From DATEPR01 sp036273855 (lineage in GTDB: Bacteria; Actinomycetota; Actinomycetes; Mycobacteriales; Pseudonocardiaceae), in the NCBI GenBank assembly GCA_036273855.1, contig DASUGU010000020.1:11209-75208 (forward strand): a DNA stretch of 64,000 bases, given 5' to 3'. The notes below the pieces were generated by a model. That model had not been told where the DNA came from. It saw nothing but the letters and a program-made list of their open reading frames with translations, and did no database searches. The first letter of the stretch is position 1; every line of letters starts with the position of its first letter. Shown piece after piece: positions 51,289 through 61,063 of this stretch. Position numbers and translations under genes: made by a program.

Positions 51289-53151
51289 TCACCTGCCGGC
51301 CAGCACGGTGATCGCGTTACCGGTCTGCAGGACCATCAGCGGCCCGATCAGGAAGCTGCGGTCCTCCACGTTCGGCCCACAGTCGTTGCCGGCGCCGCCC
51401 GGCAGCGGCTGCCCCGCGTCGGTTGCCCCGGCTCCGTTGGTCGCGTCCAGTCGCAGCAGCACGGCGTGCCGGGCGCACGTGTAGGGGTTCGGCCCGATGG
51501 TGTGCCGGACCAGGTAGAGGTGACCGGAGCTCATCATCGCCAGGTCGGCCTCCTCCGGGAAGTGCCAGTCGTGCTCCCAGAGTTGCTCGCCGGTGTGCAG
51601 GTTCAGCATCACCACCTGGATGCCGGTGGACCACGCCAGGTAGGTGCCGTCGGTGACCGTGGTCTCGGGTTCGAGTTCGTCGATGGTGGTCCAGAGTTGC
51701 TCGCCGTTGGCCTCGTCGATCGCCACGTAACGTTGCTCTTGCTGCACGAACACCACGTCGCCGCGCACGAACACCGGCCCGAAGATGCCCGCCACGGTGC
51801 CCTTCACCAGAGCCAGGGAGTCCGTCCACAGTTCGGTGCCGGACGGGCTGTAGGCGATGGCGGTCTCGCTGAGCAGGTGGGCCTCGGGGAAGCCGGTGGT
51901 GACGCACTGTTCCAGGACGTACACGCCGGCCGCGTCGGCGCCCGCGCCGCGCAGCCGGCACCCGGTGGCCAGGTGGATCGGCCAGGCGCGGCCGGTCTTG
52001 GCCGGCACGTACTCGACCGGCAGGATGCCGTCGCTGCCCACACCGCGCACGAACAGCAGGCCGTCGCCGGTGACCAGCACGCCCGCGCAGCCGCCGATCG
52101 GGGACACCTCGTCGGTGGAGGGGTTGCGGCAGTTGACGCTGGAGCCGATCCGTTCCTGCCAGCGCACCGCGCCGGTGGCCACGTCGAAGCCGACGGCGTC
52201 GGTCTGCACGCTGGTGCTCACCACGGCCAGTGCCGTGGTGCCGTCCTGGGTGAGGGTGGCCTCGCGCACGGTCCAGCCGCGTTCGTAGTGGTGCCAGCGT
52301 TCCACGCCGGTGCGCAGGTCGCGGACCGCGATGCCGGTGAGCAGCGAGTGGCCCCGGGTCGTGTGACCGGCGATGACCACCACCGAGCCGGCCACCGCGT
52401 ACACCGGTCCCGCGTTGTGCCACACCTCCCGGTCCACTGTGGATATAGCGGCGCCGGTGAGTCCGACCAGCGGGGCGTTCGCGGTCGTGGCGTCGATGTT
52501 GCGGGCCGAGGTCAGGCCGGAGCTGCCGATACCGGCCGCCGCGAGGACCACCGCCATGGCGGCCGTCGCGATGGCCGCCGGCCGCCACCGCCAGCCCGGT
52601 TCGACCGGCCCGCTCAGCGCGTTGACCAACTGCCCGGCGGCCAGCACCGCGAGCGCGGCGCACGCCACGCCGGGACCGACGCCGATGGACGCCTGGGCGG
52701 GCAGCCCGACCAGCGCCCAGCCGGACACCGCGGAACCGACCGCGGCGACCAGCGCACCCCACCACCGTGCGGAGCGGCGTGGCCGGGCCAGCGCCAGGAC
52801 GCCCAGTACGGCGGCAGCGCCCAGGGCCAGCAGCAGCCAGACCACCGTGTCACCGCCATCGGCCGGGCTGCGGCTGGCCAGCAGGTCGTTCCCGTCCGCC
52901 CAGGGCAGCGCGGCGGCCACGACGGTGCCCACGACGCCGACGGCGGTCAGCGTGCTGCCCACCACCGGCCGGCCCAGCGGCACCGGCGGTTGTTCCTCCG
53001 GCCACCACTGCTCACCGTCGGTGGACGCGCTGATGCCGCCCGACACGTCCACCCCGTCCAGCGGCACCACGTCGGACAGCACCTGGATTTCCAGTACGGG
53101 TTCTTCGTCCCGATCGTCGTCGTTCCCGTACCTGGATCCGCGGTACGCCAT
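51289..53151 (-). CDS. Membrane protein with PQQ-like beta-propeller domain
   Basis: 620 residues. A hydrophilic, acidic N-terminus (1-60) leads to about five TM helices (about 65-220) and then an outer domain of repeated beta-propeller blades. Blade motifs are LRTGVERWHH, VATGAVRWQE, EANGEQLWTT and LHTGEQLWEHDW (the A/T-G-x-x-x-W pattern of PQQ-like repeats), with several Cys. No enzyme residues are evident, so a binding or assembly role is more likely. The ATG at 53151 has only a weak ribosome-binding site, so the start is uncertain. Confidence 0.8.
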   Translation of the reverse strand: MAYRGSRYGNDDDRDEEPVLEIQVLSDVVPLDGVDVSGGISASTDGEQWWPEEQPPVPLGRPVVGSTLTAVGVVGTVVAAALPWADGNDLLASRSPADGGDTVVWLLLALGAAAVLGVLALARPRRSARWWGALVAAVGSAVSGWALVGLPAQASIGVGPGVACAALAVLAAGQLVNALSGPVEPGWRWRPAAIATAAMAVVLAAAGIGSSGLTSARNIDATTANAPLVGLTGAAISTVDREVWHNAGPVYAVAGSVVVIAGHTTRGHSLLTGIAVRDLRTGVERWHHYERGWTVREATLTQDGTTALAVVSTSVQTDAVGFDVATGAVRWQERIGSSVNCRNPSTDEVSPIGGCAGVLVTGDGLLFVRGVGSDGILPVEYVPAKTGRAWPIHLATGCRLRGAGADAAGVYVLEQCVTTGFPEAHLLSETAIAYSPSGTELWTDSLALVKGTVAGIFGPVFVRGDVVFVQQEQRYVAIDEANGEQLWTTIDELEPETTVTDGTYLAWSTGIQVVMLNLHTGEQLWEHDWHFPEEADLAMMSSGHLYLVRHTIGPNPYTCARHAVLLRLDATNGAGATDAGQPLPGGAGNDCGPNVEDRSFLIGPLMVLQTGNAITVLAGR

Positions 53152-53348
53152 GTACCACAGCAAACCCCACGAACGGTGCGGATAGAGGAGATGGACGGGA
53201 TTTCGCCTGCGTGACGGTGAACGTATCGGACCGGCCAAGCGGACGTATTCATCCGTTCGAGGGAACTGCTTGATGATTCCGCAGGCGAATGGCGACGGCC
53301 GGTAGGCTGCCGGCCACGGCTCCTGCCGGACCATCGAGGTGAACCCTG

Positions 53349-55433
53349 GTGTCAGCTTCTGACCCGGCTCCTTCCGTGCACGTCGTCGCGGAATCGGGTG
53401 CCGGGATCGCCGACCCCGGCCGCCAACGGCTGCTGGTCGCGCGCAAGTGGGCCTACCAGATCAGTGGAACCAGCTACATTCCGCTGCCCTACGCGGAAGT
53501 GGAAGGCGAACTGCTCGCCGTGGTGAACCAGTTGTTCGGGTTGGTCGCCGCCGATCCGTTCGACCCGGAACCGGCGGCCGCGGCAGGCGCCCGACTGGTC
53601 GCGATGAACTGCATCGGCCGCACCACGTTCCAGCGCACCATGGACGTACTCGGCAAGGCACTGCTGCACCAGCCGGAACTGGGGGCCGTGCGCGGGCTGC
53701 CGGACAAGGTGGTCACGCTGCTGGGCACGTTCGCCGCCGGCCACCTGGAGGCGGTCCGCGAGGTCACGCTCGCCCAGCAGGAATCGCTCAACCGCACCAT
53801 GATCGCGATCGGCAAGGACGCCAGGGCCGGCCTGCGGGCCGCCGAGGCGCGGATCGGCGCGATCATGGACAGCGCGCTCACCGGTATCGCGATCACCGAC
53901 CGGGACGGCTGGATCCTGCGCGCCAACGGCACCCTGGGCACGCTGCTGGGCCACTCCCGCAGCGAGTTCGGCGACCTGTCGCTGTTCGACCTGTTCCCGC
54001 CGGACGACGCCCGGTTCGTCCTGATCGGCCGCGATCAGCTGGTGGACGGCAGCCTCGCCCGGCTGCGCCAGCACCGCGTCATGATCACCAAGACGGGCGA
54101 CGCCGTCCCGGTCACCCTGACCGGTGAGCTGGTGCGCGACGCCGACGACCAGGTGCGCCTCGTGATCGCGGTGCAGGACGACACCGAGCTGCGCCTGCTG
54201 CAGAACCAGCTCACCCGGCAGTCCCTGCACGACGTCGTCACCGGCCTGCCCAACCGCCAGTTCTTCACCACCCGCCTGGAAACCGCGCTGCACAAGGCGG
54301 GCCGGCACGGCGCCACGCTCTACCACCTGGACCTGGACGCCTTCGCCATGATCAGCGACGGCCTGGGCCGGCACGTCGGCGACCAGTTGCTGAAGGCGGT
54401 CGCCGAGCGGCTGCGGGCCGTGGTCGCCGACGAGCAGGCGATCGTGGCGCGGCTGGACAGCGACGAGTTCGCCATCCTGGTGGAGAACACCGCCACCACG
54501 CCGGACGCGGCCACCGTCGTCGGACGGATCAACGAGCAACTCGCCCAGCCGGTACACGTCGACGGGCAGTCCGTGACGGTGTCGGCCGGCATCGGCGTCG
54601 TCCACCGGCCCCAGCCCGATCTGGACCCCACGGAACTGTTGCGTGCCTCGGATCTGGCGCTGCACAGGGCGAAACGGCACGGCAGGCGGCAGTGGGAGCT
54701 GTTCGACGACACCGCCGACGAGACCGACCGGCTGCGGTTCCGGCTCGCCACGACCATGCCGTCTGCGTGGCGGATGGGCGAGCTGCGGCTGGACTACCGG
54801 CCCCAGGTCGCGCTGGACTCCGGCACGGCGGTGGCGTTGGAACCGGTGGTGCGCTGGGAACATCCCCGGTACGGCGTGGTGCCGCACCGGCAGTGTGTCG
54901 AGCTGGCCGAGCAGACCGGCCTGATGCTGCCGTTGGGCGACTGGCTGCTGCGGTCGGCGTCCGCGGCCCCGGTGGGGTTGCCGGTGGTGGTCGAGTTGAG
55001 CGACAGCCAGATCGCCGACCCGGACCTGGTCGGCCGGATCCTGCGGATCGACGGCCTGGCACCCGAGCGGTTGACCGTCGGCGTGCCGGTGGAAGCGTTG
55101 CACGGTGACCGGTCGGCGCCGGCGGACAACCTGCGCGTCCTGGCCGACGCCGGGTTCGGGGTGGCGCTGCACGGGTTCGACGGTGCGGCAGGCGACCTGG
55201 TCCACCTCGAGGACCTGCCGGTGACCGGCGTGCGGATCGCCGCGACGGTGGTGGCCGAGCAGGCGGCGCGCGGTGGTTCGCTGCTGGACCGGGTGCTGAC
55301 CGAGCTGGTCGGTGTCGTGCACGCGGCCGGTGGTTCGGTGGCCGTGGACGGTGTGGACACGGACGCGCAGGCGCTGTGGTGGCGCGCGGCCGGCGCGGAT
55401 GTGGCGCTGGGTGGTCAGTTCACCACGTGGTGA
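53349..55433 (+). CDS. PAS-GGDEF-EAL protein with degenerate active sites
   Basis: 694 residues, soluble. A helical N-terminal domain (1-165), a PAS domain (about 168-280), GGDEF domain (about 292-450) and EAL domain (about 465-694). The GGDEF signature reads DSDEF (370-374), keeping the acidic residues but not the two glycines, and no RxxD inhibitory site is seen. The EAL signature reads EPV (498-500). Later metal and catalytic positions are also lost: VELSDSQ, HGFDGAAGDL, VTGVRIA in place of the usual Asn, Asp-Asp and Lys. It is probably a c-di-GMP sensor or scaffold rather than an active enzyme. The GTG start has GAGG upstream. Confidence 0.88.
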   Translation: MSASDPAPSVHVVAESGAGIADPGRQRLLVARKWAYQISGTSYIPLPYAEVEGELLAVVNQLFGLVAADPFDPEPAAAAGARLVAMNCIGRTTFQRTMDVLGKALLHQPELGAVRGLPDKVVTLLGTFAAGHLEAVREVTLAQQESLNRTMIAIGKDARAGLRAAEARIGAIMDSALTGIAITDRDGWILRANGTLGTLLGHSRSEFGDLSLFDLFPPDDARFVLIGRDQLVDGSLARLRQHRVMITKTGDAVPVTLTGELVRDADDQVRLVIAVQDDTELRLLQNQLTRQSLHDVVTGLPNRQFFTTRLETALHKAGRHGATLYHLDLDAFAMISDGLGRHVGDQLLKAVAERLRAVVADEQAIVARLDSDEFAILVENTATTPDAATVVGRINEQLAQPVHVDGQSVTVSAGIGVVHRPQPDLDPTELLRASDLALHRAKRHGRRQWELFDDTADETDRLRFRLATTMPSAWRMGELRLDYRPQVALDSGTAVALEPVVRWEHPRYGVVPHRQCVELAEQTGLMLPLGDWLLRSASAAPVGLPVVVELSDSQIADPDLVGRILRIDGLAPERLTVGVPVEALHGDRSAPADNLRVLADAGFGVALHGFDGAAGDLVHLEDLPVTGVRIAATVVAEQAARGGSLLDRVLTELVGVVHAAGGSVAVDGVDTDAQALWWRAAGADVALGGQFTTW

Positions 55434-55906
55434 GGGTCGATCCGCCAGTGGTTGGTGCGCAGGGTGCGCCCGGCGAAGACGACGTCCTGCTGGCCGACCA
55501 GCGTGAAGCCCAGCGAGCGGCAGATCCCGTTGGAGGCCCCGTTGGTGACACCGGGGTAGGCGTGCACCAGGCCCCAGCGACCGTCCTCCCCGGCCCGGGT
55601 CAGCAGTAGCCGTACGGCCTGTTTGCCCAGCCCCCGCCCCTGGAACTCGGGCAGCACCATCCAGCCGACCTCCGACTCCCCGGACTCGTCGTGCGTCCAC
55701 AGCACGACGGACCCGGCGACCTCGTCGTCCTCGATGATCATGCGGATCCAGGACCGGTCGGCCTCGGCGTCGGCCACGTCGACCCGCACCTTGGCCTCGA
55801 TGCCCTCCCGGGGCAGCGGTCCGCCCAACTCGCTCATCATGGCGGGATCGCAGCGCATGCGGACGTACGCTTCGACGTCATCGAGCGAGACGTTCCGCAG
55901 TCGCAT
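55415..55906 (-). CDS. GNAT-family N-acetyltransferase
   Basis: 163 residues. The acetyl-CoA site is VGWMVLPEFQGRGLGKQAV (Q/R-x-x-G-x-G/A pattern Q-G-R-G-L-G), followed by TNGASNGICRSLGFTLVG, typical of the RimJ/RimL-like branch. Substrate unknown. The last 19 bases overlap the 3' end of the convergent GGDEF-EAL gene. It diverges from the thiamine-binding-type gene. Confidence 0.9.
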   Translation of the reverse strand: MRLRNVSLDDVEAYVRMRCDPAMMSELGGPLPREGIEAKVRVDVADAEADRSWIRMIIEDDEVAGSVVLWTHDESGESEVGWMVLPEFQGRGLGKQAVRLLLTRAGEDGRWGLVHAYPGVTNGASNGICRSLGFTLVGQQDVVFAGRTLRTNHWRIDPHHVVN

Positions 55907-55941
55907 TCGCCTACGTATACCAGGTGAGAGGTGATGGACCC

Positions 55942-56235
55942 ATGATCGTGGCGTTCTCGATCACGCCGATCGGCGCAGGTGAGGATGTAGGCCGGCTGGT
56001 CGCGGAGGCCGTGCGGGTGGTGCGCGCCAGCGGCCTACCCAACCGGACCGACGCGATGTTCACCAGCATCGAGGGTGACTGGGACGATGTGATGCGGGTG
56101 GTCAAGGCGGCGACGGACGCCGTGGCTGCCAAGACCAACCGGGTGAGCCTGGTCCTGAAAGCGGACATGCGGGGTGGCGTGACCGACGCCATGACGACCA
56201 AGGTGGACCACCTGGAGAACTACCTCGCGGAGTAG
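55942..56235 (+). CDS. MTH1187/YkoF-type thiamine-binding family protein
   Basis: 97 residues, the normal length of this small ferredoxin-like-fold family. Motifs: MIVAFSITPIGAGEDVG at the start, TDAMFTSIEGDWDDVM, and RVSLVLKADMRGG. Members of the family bind thiamine or related ligands; a catalytic role is not known. The ATG at 55942 (GAGAGGTG upstream) gives the family start; longer forms from 55924 are possible. It precedes the helicase by 55 bases. Confidence 0.85.
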   Translation: MIVAFSITPIGAGEDVGRLVAEAVRVVRASGLPNRTDAMFTSIEGDWDDVMRVVKAATDAVAAKTNRVSLVLKADMRGGVTDAMTTKVDHLENYLAE

Positions 56236-56290
56236 CCGCACAGCCTGCGGTTATCCGCGACCCCCGGCTTCATGGGACGATCGGGGCACC

Positions 56291-58789
56291 ATGACGCTGA
56301 CCGACCTGCTGCCCCCGGACCCGGACCCGGACGCGCTCCACGACACCTTCGTCACCTGGGCCGCCGACCAGGGTCTGACCCTCTACCCGGCCCAGTCGGA
56401 AGCGCTGATCGAGATCGTCTCCGGCAGCAACGTGATCCTGGGTACCCCCACCGGCTCCGGCAAGAGCCTGGTCGCCACGGCCGCCCATTTCACCGCCCTG
56501 GCCAACCATCAGCGCACCTTCTACACGGCCCCCATCAAGGCCCTGGTGTCGGAGAAGTTCTTCGCGCTCTGCGACGTCTTCGGCCCGGCGAACGTCGGCA
56601 TGATGACCGGCGACTCCACGGTCAACGGCGCGGCCCCGATCATCTGCTGCACCGCCGAGGTGCTGGCCAACATCGCCCTGCGCACCGGCCCGGAGGCGGG
56701 CCTGGTCGGCCAGGTGGTGATGGACGAGTTCCACTTCTACGCCGAGCCGGACCGCGGCTGGGCGTGGCAGGTGCCGCTGATCGAACTGCCGCACGCCCAG
56801 TTCCTGCTGATGTCGGCGACCCTCGGTGACGTCACGTTCTTCCAGCGCGACCTGACCCGCCGCACCGGCCGGGACACGGCCGTCGTCACGTCCGCAGAGC
56901 GCCCGGTCCCGTTGCTGTTCAGCTACGTGCTGACCACCGTCCACGACACCATCGAGGAACTCCTCGGCACCCACGGCGCCCCGGTCTACGTCGTCCACTT
57001 CACCCAGGCCGCCGCGCTGGAACGCGCCCAGGCGCTGATGAGCATCAACATGTGCACCCGCGCGGAGAAGGAGCAGATCGCCACCCTCATCGGCGGTTTC
57101 CGCTTCACGTCCGGCTTCGGCAAGATCCTCTCCCGGCTGGTCCGCCACGGCATCGGCGTGCACCACGCCGGCATGCTGCCCAAGTACCGCAGGCTCGTGG
57201 AACGGTTGGCGCAGGCCGGACTGCTCAAGGTGGTCTGCGGCACGGACACCCTCGGCGTCGGCATCAACGTGCCGATCCGCACGGTCATGTTCACCGGACT
57301 GTCCAAATACGACGGTACGCGGGTCCGGCTGCTCAACGCCCGCGAGTTCCACCAGATCGCCGGACGTGCCGGCCGGGCCGGCTACGACACCGTCGGCTCG
57401 GTCATCGTCCAGGCGCCCGAACACGTGGTGGAGAACGAGAAGGCCCTCGCCAAGGCCGGTGACGACCCGAAGAAGCGGCGCCGGGTCGTGCGCAAGAAGC
57501 CACCCGAGGGCTCGATCGGCTGGGGCCAACCCACCTACGAGCGGCTGGTCGCCGCCGAACCGGAACCGCTCACGTCCAGCTTCACCGTCACCCACGCGAT
57601 GCTGCTCAACGTGATCAGCCGGCCGGGTGACGCCTTCGCCGCCATGCGGCACCTGCTGACCGACAACCACGAGCCGCCGGACCGTCAACGCAAGCACATC
57701 CTGCGTGCCTTCGCCATCTACCGTGCGCTGCGCGCCGCCGGTGTCGTGGAACGGCTCGACACCCCGGACGCGGACGGCCGCCGGTGGCGGATCGTCGGCG
57801 ACCTGCAACTGGACTTCGCGCTCAACCAACCGCTGTCGCCGTTCGCGCTGGCCGCGATCGAACTGCTGGACCGGGAATCGCCCGGCTACGCGCTGGACGC
57901 CCTGTCCGTCATCGAGTCCACTCTGGACGACCCTCGGCAGGTGCTGTCCGCGCAGCAGTTCAAGGCGCGCGGCGAGGAGGTCGCGCGGCTCAAGGCGGAG
58001 GGCGTCGAATACGAGGAGCGGATGACGCTGCTGGAGGACGTCACCCACCCGAAACCGCTGGAGGAGCTGCTCACCGCCGCCTACGCCACCTACCGCAAGG
58101 GTCACCCGTGGGTGTCCGAGCACGAGCTGTCACCCAAGTCGGTGGTCCGCGACATGTACGAGCGGGCCATGACGTTCACCGAGTACGTCAGCTACTACGG
58201 CCTGGCCAGGTCCGAGGGCCTCGTGCTGCGCTACCTCGCCGACGCCTATCGGGCCGTCCGCCAGACCGTCCCGGACGACGCGAAGACCGAAGAGCTGGCC
58301 GACCTGATCGAGTGGCTGGGCGAACTGGTCCGCCAGGTCGACTCCAGCCTGATCGACGAGTGGGAGAAGCTCACCAACCCGACCGGCGAGGACGAGGTCG
58401 ACCACCGCCCGCCCGCCGTCACCGGCAACGCGCGGGCGTTCCGCGTGCTGGTGCGCAACGCGCTGTTCCGCCGGATCGAACTGGCCGCCCGCCGCGACTA
58501 CGAGGCCCTGGGCGAACTCGACGCCCAGGACGGGTGGGACGCCGAGGCGTGGCAGGACGCGCTGGCGCCCTACTTCGCCGAGTACGACGAGATCGGCAGC
58601 GACGCCGCCGCCCGTGGCCCGCACCTGCTGATGATCGACCAGGGCGCGGACAACTGGACGGTGCGCCAGATCATCGACGACCCGGCGGGCGATCACGACT
58701 GGAGTATCTCCGGCGAGGTGGACATCACCGAATCGGACGAACTCGGCGTCGCCGCCCTCCACGTCACGGACGTGGGCCAGCTCAACTGA
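56291..58789 (+). CDS. Ski2-like DEAD/DEAH-box RNA helicase with C-terminal DUF3516
   Basis: 832 residues. Two RecA-like domains: motif I GTPTGSGKS (51-59), motif II DEFHFY (145-150, DEFH in place of DEAH), motif III SATLG (175-179), motif V GTDTLGVGINVP and motif VI HQIAGRAGRAG. The C-terminal half (from about 430) fits the DUF3516 region of actinobacterial helicases. Probably an RNA helicase in RNA turnover or ribosome work. The final 8 bases overlap the 3' end of the convergent BadF kinase gene. Confidence 0.92.
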   Translation: MTLTDLLPPDPDPDALHDTFVTWAADQGLTLYPAQSEALIEIVSGSNVILGTPTGSGKSLVATAAHFTALANHQRTFYTAPIKALVSEKFFALCDVFGPANVGMMTGDSTVNGAAPIICCTAEVLANIALRTGPEAGLVGQVVMDEFHFYAEPDRGWAWQVPLIELPHAQFLLMSATLGDVTFFQRDLTRRTGRDTAVVTSAERPVPLLFSYVLTTVHDTIEELLGTHGAPVYVVHFTQAAALERAQALMSINMCTRAEKEQIATLIGGFRFTSGFGKILSRLVRHGIGVHHAGMLPKYRRLVERLAQAGLLKVVCGTDTLGVGINVPIRTVMFTGLSKYDGTRVRLLNAREFHQIAGRAGRAGYDTVGSVIVQAPEHVVENEKALAKAGDDPKKRRRVVRKKPPEGSIGWGQPTYERLVAAEPEPLTSSFTVTHAMLLNVISRPGDAFAAMRHLLTDNHEPPDRQRKHILRAFAIYRALRAAGVVERLDTPDADGRRWRIVGDLQLDFALNQPLSPFALAAIELLDRESPGYALDALSVIESTLDDPRQVLSAQQFKARGEEVARLKAEGVEYEERMTLLEDVTHPKPLEELLTAAYATYRKGHPWVSEHELSPKSVVRDMYERAMTFTEYVSYYGLARSEGLVLRYLADAYRAVRQTVPDDAKTEELADLIEWLGELVRQVDSSLIDEWEKLTNPTGEDEVDHRPPAVTGNARAFRVLVRNALFRRIELAARRDYEALGELDAQDGWDAEAWQDALAPYFAEYDEIGSDAAARGPHLLMIDQGADNWTVRQIIDDPAGDHDWSISGEVDITESDELGVAALHVTDVGQLN

Positions 58790-59792
58790 CCGTGGTGTCG
58801 GCCGTCGTGTAGGCGGCCCGCAACCGCTCGTGCGCCGACTGGTCCAGCCCGAGATGGTCCAGCCCCAACAGGGCCGCGCCCGCGATGGGCGGGACCTCGA
58901 CCACGGCGATCCGGGCCGTCCGCACCTCGGCCAGCACCCGCCGCGTCACACCGTCGATCAGCAACGGGTTGCGGGCCATCAGCACGCCGCCGCCCAGCGC
59001 CAGCTCGGTGTCCATCCCGGTCAGTCCCAGCCGCCGCATCGCCACCAGCGCCATCACGCTGATCTCCTCGGCCAGCCGGTCCACCAACCGCACCGCCACG
59101 TCGTCCCCGGCGACGGCCACCTCGAACAGCACGTAGGTCAGCCGGATGAGATCGTCCGTGTCGATATCACCCAGATGGATGCCGATGGCCACCTCGCACG
59201 CGCTGGCGCGGCCGAAGTAGTCGGCCACCGCCCGGCTCAACGCGGTCGGCTCGCCCCGGCCGTCCTCGGCCCGGGTCGCCCACCACATGACCTCGATGCC
59301 CAGATCCAGCCCGCCGCCCCAGTCACCGGTGAAGCGACCCAGCGCCAGGTATCGGGTCTGCTCGCCACCCGGTGCCACGCCGACGCAGTTCATGCCCGCG
59401 CCGCACGTCACGCCCACACCCCACGGCCGCTGCGTGCCGGCCCGCAGCACGGCGAACGTGTCGTTGCCGGCCCGGATGCTCGGGCTCCAGCTCCGGGTGC
59501 TCAGCACCTCGGCCAGTCGCCGCTCCTCCTGCGGCAGGTCGGCGCCCGCGATGAACGCCGACGTGTGCTCGGCGATCATGCCCGCCGGATCGATGTCGGC
59601 CTGCCTGGCCACCGCGGTGACCAGGTCGTCGAGCACCACCAGGGACGTCTCGAACCGTCTGTCGTCCACCGACGTCCCCGGACCCCGGGCGCTGGCCAGC
59701 AACGAACCGTCCGGTCCGATCAGGGCCACGTCGGTCTTGCTGTTGCCGCCGTCGATGGCCAGGACCGCGGCGGGCGCGTTGGACAGCTTCAC
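58782..59792 (-). CDS. BadF/BadG-type kinase (N-acetylglucosamine kinase-like)
   Basis: 336 residues, ASKHA fold. The phosphate-1 loop is AIDGGNSKTDVALIG (D14-G-G-N-S-K-T), followed by a GVTCGAGMNCVG phosphate-2 loop and ALGGGVLMARNP near the end. The nearest recognised group is the BadF/N-acetylglucosamine kinase family, so it probably phosphorylates a sugar. The GTG start overlaps the GH4 stop by four bases, which places it last in the ABC transporter-GH4-kinase operon. Confidence 0.85.
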   Translation of the reverse strand: MKLSNAPAAVLAIDGGNSKTDVALIGPDGSLLASARGPGTSVDDRRFETSLVVLDDLVTAVARQADIDPAGMIAEHTSAFIAGADLPQEERRLAEVLSTRSWSPSIRAGNDTFAVLRAGTQRPWGVGVTCGAGMNCVGVAPGGEQTRYLALGRFTGDWGGGLDLGIEVMWWATRAEDGRGEPTALSRAVADYFGRASACEVAIGIHLGDIDTDDLIRLTYVLFEVAVAGDDVAVRLVDRLAEEISVMALVAMRRLGLTGMDTELALGGGVLMARNPLLIDGVTRRVLAEVRTARIAVVEVPPIAGAALLGLDHLGLDQSAHERLRAAYTTADTTVS

Positions 59793-61063
59793 GAGGTCGC
59801 CGCTCCGTCCGCCCAGGACAGATAGTTGTGGTTCTCGGCCAGCAGGCGGTCGGTGAGCCGCTCGGCGAGGCTGATCTGGCCGACCAGCGGGTGCGCCAGC
59901 AGCGCCCGGAACACCCGGTCCCGCCCGCCGCGCACGGCAGCGGCCACGGCAAGTTCCTCGTAGCCGGCGACATGCGCGATCAGCCCGGCGTACAAGGATT
60001 CCACCGGATCGATCGGCAGCGCCACCGGTCCGTCGGCACCCACTCTGGCCGGCACCTCGATCACCGCGTCGTCGGCCAGGAACGGCAGCGAGCCGTTGTT
60101 GCGCAGGTTCACCACCTGGACGTCACCGGTGTCCCCGGTCAGCGCGGCCAGCAACTGGATCGCGGCCTCCGAGTAGAACGCGCCGCCCCGCTTGGCCAGC
60201 AGTTCCGGCTTGGTGCGCAGTTCGGGGTCGGCGTACATGTCGAGCAGTTCCTTCTCGTAGCCGGCCACCACTTCAGCCCTGGTCGGCTCGCCGCGCTGCT
60301 CCTCGACGACCTCGTCGTGCGCGTAGTAGTAGCGCAGGTAGTACGACGGGATGACCCCGAGTCCCCGGATCACGTCCACCGGCAGGCCCAACGACTCGGC
60401 GATGCCCTCGCCGTCGGTGGCCAGCAGCTCGGGCAGCACGTCCCTGCCGTCCAGGTAGACGGCCCGTTCCCAGGTCAGGTGGTTCAGGCCGACGTGGCCC
60501 AGGCTGATCCGCGACGGGTCGACGCCGTACCGGGCGGCGAAGCGTCGCTGGAACCCGATGGCGACGTTGCACAGCCCGACGGCCCGGTGCCCGGCGTCCA
60601 GCAGCGCCCGGGTGACGATGCCGACCGGGTTGGTGAAGTCGACGATCCAGGCGTCCGGCGCGGCGAGCCGCCTGGCCCGCTCCGCGATGTCCAGCACGAT
60701 CGGCACGGTGCGCAGCGCCTTGGCGAACCCGCCGGCACCGGTGGTCTCCTGGCCGACGCAACCGCACGCCAGCGGCCACGTCTCGTCCCGGTGCCGGGCC
60801 GCCTGCCCGCCGACCCGCAGTTGCAGCAGCACAGCGCCCGCGCCGTCCAGCCCGTCGTCCAGGTCGGTCGTGCCGCGTACCGGAGCCGGATGCCCGTAGG
60901 CGGCCATGATCCGCGACGACAGCCCGCCGACCAGCTCCAGCCGGTGCTCGTCCGGGTCGACCAGCACCAGTTCGCTCACCGGGAGGGAGCCGGCCAGGCG
61001 GCCGACGCCGTCCACCAGCTCCGGCGTGTACGTGGAGCCGCCGCCGACGACCACCAGCTTCAT
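59789..61063 (-). CDS. GH4 6-phospho-beta-glucosidase-like enzyme
   Basis: 424 residues, NAD- and Mn-dependent glycosidase family 4. The NAD site is VVVGGGSTYTPELVDG. Metal ligands are expected at C165 (GLCNVAIGFQRRF) and H195 (GHVGLNHLTW), and FTNPVGIVTRALL is conserved. The RVGG at 83-86 (QLRVGGQAARHRDE) favours the 6-phospho-beta-glucosidase group. The ATG at 61063 overlaps the ABC ATPase stop (ATGA). It acts on phosphorylated disaccharides after import; the adjoining kinase may supply the phosphate, since no PTS genes are present. Confidence 0.92.
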   Translation of the reverse strand: MKLVVVGGGSTYTPELVDGVGRLAGSLPVSELVLVDPDEHRLELVGGLSSRIMAAYGHPAPVRGTTDLDDGLDGAGAVLLQLRVGGQAARHRDETWPLACGCVGQETTGAGGFAKALRTVPIVLDIAERARRLAAPDAWIVDFTNPVGIVTRALLDAGHRAVGLCNVAIGFQRRFAARYGVDPSRISLGHVGLNHLTWERAVYLDGRDVLPELLATDGEGIAESLGLPVDVIRGLGVIPSYYLRYYYAHDEVVEEQRGEPTRAEVVAGYEKELLDMYADPELRTKPELLAKRGGAFYSEAAIQLLAALTGDTGDVQVVNLRNNGSLPFLADDAVIEVPARVGADGPVALPIDPVESLYAGLIAHVAGYEELAVAAAVRGGRDRVFRALLAHPLVGQISLAERLTDRLLAENHNYLSWADGAATS

